From Myotis daubentonii (Eukaryota > Chordata > Mammalia > Chiroptera > Vespertilionidae), in assembly GCF_963259705.1 (NCBI RefSeq), contig NC_081861.1:70723623-70787622 (forward strand): DNA of 64,000 nucleotides, given 5' to 3'. Positions 57,000 through 64,000 of the stretch are shown one piece after another; within the stretch, counting starts at the first letter, position 1, and every line of letters begins with the position of its first letter. A program made the position numbers and the translations under genes. Below the pieces are notes generated by a model, which saw only the letters and a list, made by a program, of their open reading frames with translations, had not been told where the DNA came from and did no database searches.

Positions 57000-58330
57000 G
57001 AGTTCCAATTGTTCCTATTTTTTTTTTTTTTACCAATATCGCTATTATTTTTTTTATGGTAAAAGGTCAATAACTGGGAAATAATAACAATTTTAATTTG
57101 TATTGTGAGGGTGCAAAAAGAATGCTCCTCCAATCTTTCTAAGTTCTTTTGACTGGGCTAATAATCAAATTAAAGAGAAAAAAAGGGAGTCACCACTTCT
57201 AATTCCCATAGAACCTGAAAGACAGCTTAGGAAGGCTGATAGGATAAGAAAAAAATGTTTACCTCTGCCAACTTTGTTCAGAGGCCCATGATCATTTAGC
57301 TGTAGCAGTTCCAAGGAGCTAGCAGTGGTCTACTCAGTGAATTTTTCAAAACTATGGGGGTCAAACAATAATTTTTTCCCACTTTTCTAAGTTCTTCTGG
57401 ATAGGCTAATAATAGAATTAACATGAGACAGCTTAACAGAAGAAATGTCCAAAATTTATTATGGATGTACATGTGGGGGACAAAAATATGAAACTCAGGA
57501 CATATTGGAGAGTTGAGGCTTAAATGCCATCTTGAACTAAGAAGAAGGGGTAGTTGTGGTTTGAGACTTCAAAGGACAGAAAGGCAATTCATATGGGATG
57601 AAAAAGCAAGTACTTGGTAAATGAGTGTTTTCTAGGCCATATTTAACAATAGGACACAAAGAGGACTTGGAACAAATGGGCCTTGTTAGGTTTCTGTCTA
57701 TCAACCAGTTGTTTATGTTAAACTATAGTTATACTAGAGGACCGGTGCACAAAATTCATGCACTGGGGGTGTCCCTCAGCCCAGTCTGCACCATCTCTAA
57801 TCTGGGACCCCTCAGGGGATGTCTGGGACTGCTGGATCCTAACTACTCATCTGCCTTCCTGCCTGATTGCCCCTAACTGCTTCTGCCTGCCAGCCTGATT
57901 GCCCCCTAACAATTCCCCTGCTGGCCTGATTGACTCCTAACTGCTCCCCTGCAGGCCTGATTGCCCCCAACTGCCCTCCCCTACTGGCCCAATTGCCCCC
58001 ACTTGCCCTCCCTTGCCTTCTCGATCATCCTCAACTGCCCTCCCCTGCTGGCCTGGTCTTCCCCTAACTGCCCTCCACCTGCCAGCCAACATGTGGTGGC
58101 CATCTTGTGGCCATCTTGTGACAATGTGGTGTTAGCCATCTTGTGATGGTCATCTTGTGATGATGTGGGCATGGCCATCTTGTGATGACGTGAGGGCATC
58201 GTGCGAGGATGGGAGGGCTACCTAGGCTTTTATTAGTATAGATGTGATGATATGATATCTCCCCTTCTAGAGCAGGTCCTCTATCTAAATTTCTTTTAGG
58301 CAATTATGGGGGAATGTCAAAGTGTTGCTG
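57000..58330 (-). repeat. LTR-like repeat, copy 2, split by a Helitron
   Basis: Reverse-strand relative of 35540-35960, in two parts (about 57130-57733 and 58243-58330) around the Helitron 57734-58242. Read on the minus strand it has AATAAATTTTGGACATTTC (a poly(A)-signal-like word) near 57450. A 40-base phrase (TTCTAAGTTCTTnTGGnTnGGCTAATAAT type) occurs twice, near 57135 and 57383. Family not identified. Confidence 0.55.
57734..58242 (-). mobile_element. HeliBat-type Helitron with two internal repeats (509 bp)
   Basis: On the minus strand it starts TCTATACTAATAAAAGCC (58242) and ends with CCTCTAG (57734) after the GTGCATGAATTTTGTGCAC-type hairpin. The flanks are A and T, with no duplication. 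57840-58080 is a degenerate array of GCCTGATTGCCCCTAACTGC units. 58090-58200 repeats GCCATCTTGTGATGA units. Confidence 0.9.
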
Positions 58331-59970
58331 GTTGAAATGATGTTCTTTTCAGAAATGGCAAGAAAAGCATTACAGGGACCTATGGAATGGGAGGTGGTGG
58401 CATAGTAAGGTTTATTGATGGTGAAGTAAACAAAAAGGGTTGTTTCGGGTTTGACTCCCTCCCGATGTGAAAAAAGTTCAGCCTTGTACTCATCAGGCTC
58501 AGAAATAGGGCCAGCATCCAGACATTTTGTGTCATTGGTTCTCTGCCCCATCTGGCTAGTGATGTCTATTCCAAGGTCTTCTTCTGGCACTGTGCACAGG
58601 CCTGCACTTGGAGTCTGAGTGGCTATCAGACCCCTGGTGGATGCTAGGGCTGCATGCTGCTATGTAAAGAAGAACACAAGTGAACAGATCGGGGCTTATG
58701 TTGGTTATCCAGCGAGAGATTGCTTCCTTGTTAAGTTGGAATTAATACTATCTTGGGCTTGGGAAGAACTAGGTGATTTTCAAAACTAACCAATAAATTT
58801 CCCAGTCATTCCCAAGCTGTTCTGTGTCCTCCCCCTAATCAATCCATTTATTAGATCTTCCAGGGTTCTGTGTCCCTTATCCAATCGGATCCTTTTCCCA
58901 GACTAGTCAGACAGGCCTTTGTGTTGCCATCTTATTTCCTACTGTGCATAGCTGAAAGTGGAAGTACCTCCACCTGGGCCATATTAAAATCTACTGGGCA
59001 TGTGTCCAGCAGAAGAATTTCTCCTGCTTCTTCCCTGGACCAAGCTGACAGTTCCTGGAAAGATAGTGTCAGAGACAGCAGAAGCACTGCTTAGCACTGC
59101 TGCTCTGAGTTGTTCTGAATCTATGTATCCTAAATTCTCCCATTTGACTATGTCAGGGCAGGTCCTTCTTGAACCCTGCCCACTATACTAACTATTGGGA
59201 ACTTAGTCCAAGTTCCTCCTATACCCAGTGTCAGAGACACAGGTCAATTCTCAGCAGTGGGGAAGATGGAGAAACCATGAGAAGTTCTAGATATATAAGA
59301 ATGAGTCTTCATTGCAGAAGCCAGTGGCCACAAAGCCATCAAATAAGAACAGTCCTCACAGAAAACTCCATATAGGCAGGCAGCCTGACACTGGCTGGTG
59401 AATACATATCTTTCTCACATAGTAGAATTAATCTCTGTATCCACATTTAGTATCTAAAAAACCTCATGCTGCCTCTAAACTCACCACCTTACATAGTAGC
59501 AGTACCTGAGCTCTCTGGATCAGCAGCTTCTCCTGTCTCTCCTGCCCAGCTGCTCTCTCTCTAGCTCTCTCTAGCAGACTTCTTCTCACACACTCTTGGT
59601 CAATAACCTGTATATTACTCCTGAGACAAAGAAGGCTAGTTGCCAATAGTGACATCAATCATTTGGCTACAGAAGGGCACAGTGTACCATGTCCTTGCAC
59701 CCGCTCATGGTATTTTGGCCGGATTATGATTCTCAGGCTCAGAGGCTGATAAGTGTTCCCAGGTGCAAGGCAGCCTTGACCAACTGGTGCACTCTAAACA
59801 GGGTCCCCACAGATAGGAAAGCTGGTCTTTTCTCCTTATAAGGGGGAAGGAGGAGTGTTAATTCCCTTTTCTGGGCAATGCTACAATTCCCTTGGGAGTG
59901 TGTGAAGCTGCAGCATCCTAGTATATTATGCTTCTTAATATTTTATTCCCCTTGCTCCCTTCCTTTATTA
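58331..59970. other. Possible old retroviral interior, unresolved
   Basis: No recognisable enzyme domain. A 101-codon frame on the reverse strand (58285-58590; MPEEDLGIDITSQM...) has no motif I know. 59465-59640 read on the reverse strand looks like an LTR-leader edge (repeated AGAGAGAGC, then CAGGTACTG and AAGGTGGTGAG, possible splice donors). Together with the LTR-like sequence to the left this hints at one old minus-strand provirus, but that is a guess. Confidence 0.35.
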
Positions 59971-59971
59971 A

Positions 59972-60833
59972 CTAGAGGCCCAGTGCTCAGCCTGGCCTGT
60001 GCCATTTTTCAGTCTGTGACTCCTTGGGGGATGTCCACTTGTCAGCAGGGAGCAGGCCTAAGCTGCAGTCAGACATCCTTAGTGCTGCTGAGGAGGTGGG
60101 AGAGGATCCCGCCACCACCGCTGTGCTGGCAGCCTTCAGCCTGGCTTGTGGCTGAGAAGAGCTCCCCCTGTGGAAGCACACTGACCACCAGGGGGCAGCT
60201 CCTGCATTGAGCATCTGCCCCCTGGTGGTCAGTGTGTGTCATAGTGACCAGTCAATCCCAGTCGTTCTGCTGTTAGGGTCAATTTGCATATTACCCTTTT
60301 ATTATATAGGATAGAGGCCTGGTGCACAAGTGGGGGCTGGCTGGTTTGCCCTGAAGTGTGTCCCGGATCAGAGTGAGGGTCCCGATTGGGTGCCTGGACA
60401 GCCTGGGTGAAGGGCTGAGGACTGTTTTCAGGCTGGTCACACCCCCTTTAGGGTGGGGGTGTCCCGCTGGGGTGCCTGGCCAACCTGCCTGAGGGGCTGA
60501 TGGCTGTTTTCATGCTGGCCATGCTCCCTGGTGACCCAAGCTCCCAGTCTCTCCTTTTTTTCTTTTTTTTTCTTTCAGCAAGTATCTGGGATTTATTTAT
60601 CTTCTATAATTGAAACTTTGTAGTCTTGAGCAGAGCCCAGGGCCAGCCAGAGCAGGTGGAAAGCTTGGCTTCCTCCATCGCTGGGGGCAACCTGAGCCTC
60701 CTGCTCTCTCCAGCTCCTTGGCCGCTGCCATCTTAGTTGGGTTAATTTGCATACTCACTCCTGATTGGCTGGTGAGTGTAGCGGTGTGGTGTAGTGAGGG
60801 TTAATTTTCATCTTTCTCTTTTATTAGTGTAGA
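59972..60833 (-). mobile_element. Composite of two abutting Helitrons, copy 2
   Basis: Same structure as 55283-56472: Helitron A at 59972-60311 and Helitron B at 60312-60833, with junction TATATAGGATAGAGGCC. The 5' end of B reads TCTACACTAATAAAAGAG on the minus strand. B has one copy of the segment that is duplicated in copy 1. A contains the CACTGACCACCAGGGGGCAG block twice in inverted orientation, as in other HeliBat elements. Confidence 0.88.
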
Positions 60834-60959
60834 TACTTAGCTACCCATGCTAATAAAAGGTTTTCCTGAGTTTTTCTTTTCTTAAAAATAACCATCTAAA
60901 CATCAACATGGTGGCAAACTCTGCGTCCCCTCATTATGCACCAAATAGCAGAACTTCAA

Positions 60960-60987
60960 AATATAAAGCCATATTTGATATAATAAA

Positions 60988-61047
<60 letters not shown>

Positions 61048-61990
61048 ATCTACCATCATAGTGGGAGAATTTAACACATCACACTATATAACTGATATAA
61101 CAAGCAGAAAAGAAACATTGTCTTCAAAAATTTAATCAACAAATTTCACAAAATGACCCTATATGCATATTTCGGGCATCACAAACAACTGTTGAATGAC
61201 TATTCTTTTAAAATGCACATGTAACTTGTACTCAAACTGACCATATTATGGGCTACCAAAAAAAAATGTAAAGCATAAAAATCATCTTGAGTATATTATC
61301 TGACCAGTGGACTTTAGCCTGAAATAAACAGAATAATTAAAAAAGATCCACATATTTAGAAATTAAGCTACTGAAAGCAATTCATCAGTCAAAGAGAAAT
61401 CACAATGAAAACTAGAAAATGTTATTATCAGAATGAAAATGAACATACAGCATGTCAAAATTTATGGAATGCAGCAAATCTAGGCAGAGAAGAATTTTTT
61501 TATTGATAAGTTTATATATTATAAAATAAGGTAGATTAATAATTAATAGCCAACGATCCATCTCAACATTTGAGTAAAAGATCATTGTTACATATTAAAA
61601 AGAGAAGGAAGAAAATAATAAAGATAATAATTAAATTCACAACAACAAAAATATTAATAACTAACAAGGGAAAAAATGGATTCTTTGAAAGACTCATATG
61701 TTCAATAGACATTGAGCAAAACTGATAAAGATAAAATAAATAAACTAAGTATATTAATAACTTAATGAAATAAGTCACAAATTAAAAAATACAGAGTTCA
61801 AAAGTGGTATCATTATACATTTTTCAGAAAATGTAAATATTTTAACAAAATATAATGAACAAATTTATAATAATAAATGTGAAAATTTACATAAAATTGA
61901 TGATTTTCTAAAAAAACACAAATTATCAAAACTGATACAAGATGAAATAAAAAAATTAAAAATACTACTGTATTATTAAATTCTTTATTT
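60960..61990 (+). mobile_element. Old LINE-1 ORF2 fragment (L1M-type)
   Basis: IVGEFNT (the endonuclease GDFNT block) at about 61060 and later stretches such as an L1-like KNGFFERLICSIDIEQN near 61670 place this as degraded plus-strand ORF2. A (TA)n microsatellite (60996-61045) precedes it. There are many stops. Confidence 0.6.
60996..61045. repeat. (TA)n microsatellite
   Basis: About 25 uninterrupted TA units; cruciform-prone and likely variable in length. Confidence 0.95.
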
Positions 61991-61999
61991 AAGACATTG

Positions 62000-62556
62000 T
62001 TAGGGTCGCAGAAGGAGGAACACACAAGGCCAGAAGGGATAAGGAATTATAAATTTATTATTACATCTGCTGGCAGAAGGGCTGAGGCCAAAACAGCATC
62101 AGTGGGGCAGAGTTGGAGGAGCAGGGTATTTGTCTCCTGTAAAGGTCAGTCAGAGTAACTGATGGGACCAGGTGCAGGTGGGGGCCAGGTATAGGCAGTC
62201 ACTGGAAACTGGGTGAGACAGTTTACTGAAAGCTAAAGGCCTTTAATCATGAAACCTACAATGAGAATAATAAGAAAATTGCTGGGAGGGGCAAGAGACC
62301 CCAGCAGGGCATAATGGAGCACAACAATGTACCTAAGGATCCAGGGAAGGGGAGAGCCTAACAGACATTATAGAGAGATTATTAGTGATCTTTCCTAAGA
62401 TCACTGAGTACACTCTCTATAATCTGTCTAATAATGGAGTGCAAGAGTGTGCCTAACAGACATTAAACTATTAAATAAATTAATTAGACAATTAAAACCC
62501 TCCCCACAAAGAAAAATTCAGTGGCAAATGTAGTCACTAGTTAATTCTTCCAAAAA
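62000..62556 (-). repeat. Possible LTR, reverse orientation
   Basis: TGTTAGGGTCGCAGAAGG at the left and an antisense AATAAATTTATAATT near 62040 suggest a minus-strand LTR end. Only one copy exists in the window. A perfect inverted repeat AGTGATCTT...AAGATCACT is at 62384-62407. Confidence 0.35.
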
Positions 62557-62773
62557 ATTTTAAAGTATATTTTATTGACTTTTTACAGAGGAGAAGGGAG
62601 AGGGATAGAGAGTTAGAAACATCAATGAGAGAGAAACATCGATCAGCTGCCTCCTCACACCCTCTACTGGGGATGTGCTTGCAACCAAGGTACATGCCCT
62701 TGACCAGAATCAAAACTAGGACCTTTCAGTCCGCAGGCTGATGCTCTATCCACTGAGCCAAACTGATTAGGGC
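62556..62773 (-). mobile_element. VES SINE
   Basis: A reverse-oriented SINE with ACTTTTTACAGAGGAGAAGG near the tail, B box region GAATCAAAACTAGGACC and head CTATCCACTGAGCCAAACTG. A moderately young copy. Confidence 0.92.
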
Positions 62774-62828
62774 ACTAAATTTTTAATTTAAAAAGTCACC
62801 AACTTTTCATAACTTCTTCTAGAGAAAC

Positions 62829-62832
<4 letters not shown>

Positions 62833-62892
<60 letters not shown>
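62833..62892. repeat. (GA)n microsatellite
   Basis: About 29 GA units following AAACAAAGAG; purine-strand bias, triplex-prone. Confidence 0.95.
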
Positions 62893-62895
<3 letters not shown>

Positions 62896-63149
62896 TCAAA
62901 AGGAAATCTGTCCCTTACCTGTCACCACAACCAAAAATAAATTCCAGATGGATTGTACATGTATACAAATATGCACACTATGTTGGTTAAAAAAATCCAA
63001 CAGAACAAATGGACAAAATCACCAATCTCAAAATTTAATTTTCCTCTCTTTCTCTTTCTCTCTCTCTCCTTCTCTTAACAAGCACAAGTAGAAATATCTT
63101 CTAATCACAGTAACCTAAGATTTTTTCTGAGCCATGTATTATTTTGTAT

Positions 63150-63270
63150 TTTAGTGATTTTTGTGTTTGTCTCTATCACCAGATAGTGAGCATCTGGAGG
63201 ACCCCGACTTCACCCTTATCTTTGTCTCATACTCCTGGATTTAATATGCTGCCAAGAGATAGAAAACATA
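63150..63270. repeat. L2-like ancient repeat fragment
   Basis: GTGTTTGTCTCTATCACCAGATAGTGAGCATCTGGAGG-type text (quoted here in part) resembles the L2 3' end. Strongly decayed. Confidence 0.4.
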
Positions 63271-63394
63271 ATTAATATGACTGTAATTAATCAAAATTTT
63301 TAAAAATAAAGAGAGGCCTTGAGAAGGCAAATAACTTTCCTAAGATCACTGAGCACACTCTCTATAATCGTCATGATATCAGTCCAGTATCAGT

Positions 63395-63600
63395 ACTTTT
63401 TATTCAAAGATATTTGTTGAACAATTTCTCTATGCCAGGCATTGTTTCTGTGCACTGTGGTTATTGAAACAACCAAAGCAGACAAAATCCCTTGTTGTCA
63501 TAGAAATTACATTATATTGGCCAGAGAAGTTCAATAAGTAAAATAATTGTTGTTAAGTGCTATGGGAAAAAATGAGAAAAGTATAAGTAACTGAAGGAGC
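63395..63600 (+). repeat. Ancient MIR/L2-class repeat
   Basis: ATTTGTTGAACAATTTCTCT, GCCAGGCATTGTTTCTGTGC and AGACAAAATCCCTTGTTGTC follow the order of a widespread mammalian ancient repeat; exact family is uncertain. Confidence 0.55.
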
Positions 63601-63720
63601 ATTATGAAATAAGGTGGAGGTTACAATATTAAATAGGGTTGTCAGGGTAGATCCCCTAGAAGGTGTTTCCTACACACCTCAATTTCTCTTAGCATTGATG
63701 AATATAGAGATGCATATCAC

Positions 63721-63905
63721 AAAGAAAGGGTGCCCTGAACCAGTAGTTCAGTTGGTTATAGCATCGTCCAATACGCCAAGGTTGCCAGTTCCATCCTCAG
63801 TCAGGGCACACACAAGAATCAACCAATGAATGCATAATTAAAGGAAGAAAATTGATGTTTCTCTCTCACTCTCTCCCAAATCAATAAATTTAAAAAAAGA
63901 GAGGG
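63721..63905 (+). mobile_element. VES-related SINE, older subfamily
   Basis: Head TGCCCTGAACCAGTAGTTCAGTTGG, then ATACGCCAAGGTTGCCAGTTCC and the CAGTCAGGGCACA block. It differs from the other copies in the ATACGCCAAGG segment and in a shorter body. A/G-rich flanks (AAAGAAAGGG, AAAGAGAGGG) may be the target duplication. Confidence 0.85.
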
Positions 63906-64000
63906 CAATCAAAATATGATTAAGAACAAATAGAACATTTTCAAGGCTAAGGTGACTAAGAAGTGACCATTATGGCCTATGGTAGAAATGAGGATTTTGG

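Noticed and set aside
58285..58590. 101-codon frame on the reverse strand as a possible env or host gene
   Set aside because: No recognisable motif, signal peptide or membrane segment, and it crosses from the LTR-like sequence into unclassified DNA.
59464..59658. 64-codon charged frame (reverse) as a coiled-coil protein
   Set aside because: The Arg/Glu pattern comes from simple AGAGAG repeats; an LTR-leader edge explains it better.
17284..60833. Interspersed short repeats as a CRISPR-like array
   Set aside because: Repeats are transposon ends and minisatellites in a eukaryotic genome; there is no regular repeat-spacer pattern.

Overview
The window is mammalian nuclear DNA made almost entirely of transposable elements. 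No intact host protein gene, rRNA, tRNA gene or CRISPR array is visible. The organism is most likely a vespertilionid bat. The evidence is at least 14 tRNA-derived VES-type SINEs, several HeliBat-type Helitrons (5' TC, 3' CTAG, inserted between A and T, no target-site duplication), a SPIN-like hAT fragment, Tc1/mariner-type DNA transposons, and young LINE-1s with a bat-type 5' UTR. These lineage assignments come from my recognition of the families, not from a search.

Layout. 1-16.7 kb holds three plus-strand LINE-1s: L1-A (cut by the window edge), L1-B (nearly full length, 13-bp target-site duplication) and L1-C (5' truncated, SINE-interrupted, reverse-transcriptase core deleted). 17.1-31.7 kb holds two minus-strand LINE-1s. 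L1-E (about 7.5 kb, full length) sits inside L1-D and is flanked by an unusually long 30-bp duplication. A 200-N assembly gap lies at 21375-21574. 31.8-35.2 kb is a Helitron cluster, one copy carrying a nested Tc1/mariner-type MITE. 35.2-49 kb is older sequence: an ancient L1, MaLR LTRs, MIRs, SINEs, a Tc1-like fragment, a SPIN fragment and a Helitron with internal tandem repeats. 49.1-54.3 kb is L1-F (minus), which lacks its 3' end and has a different, repeat-rich 5' UTR. 54.3-57.0 kb is a defective betaretrovirus-like provirus (tRNA-Lys-type primer-binding site, 3' LTR). Between its leader and an env-start fragment it carries a spectrin-repeat coding fragment, and two abutting Helitrons interrupt it. 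57-64 kb holds an LTR-like repeat pierced by a Helitron, a second copy of the same two-Helitron composite, an old L1, another possible LTR, SINEs and microsatellites.

Nothing here works as an operon or pathway. The value of the window is its nesting record: LINE-1 machinery mobilised itself and the SINEs, DNA transposons and Helitrons inserted into these, and a retrovirus-like element seems to have carried host coding sequence. The items most worth a second look are the spectrin-carrying provirus, the repeated composite Helitron, the MITE-in-Helitron nest, the 30-bp L1 duplication and the two LINE-1 5' UTR types.
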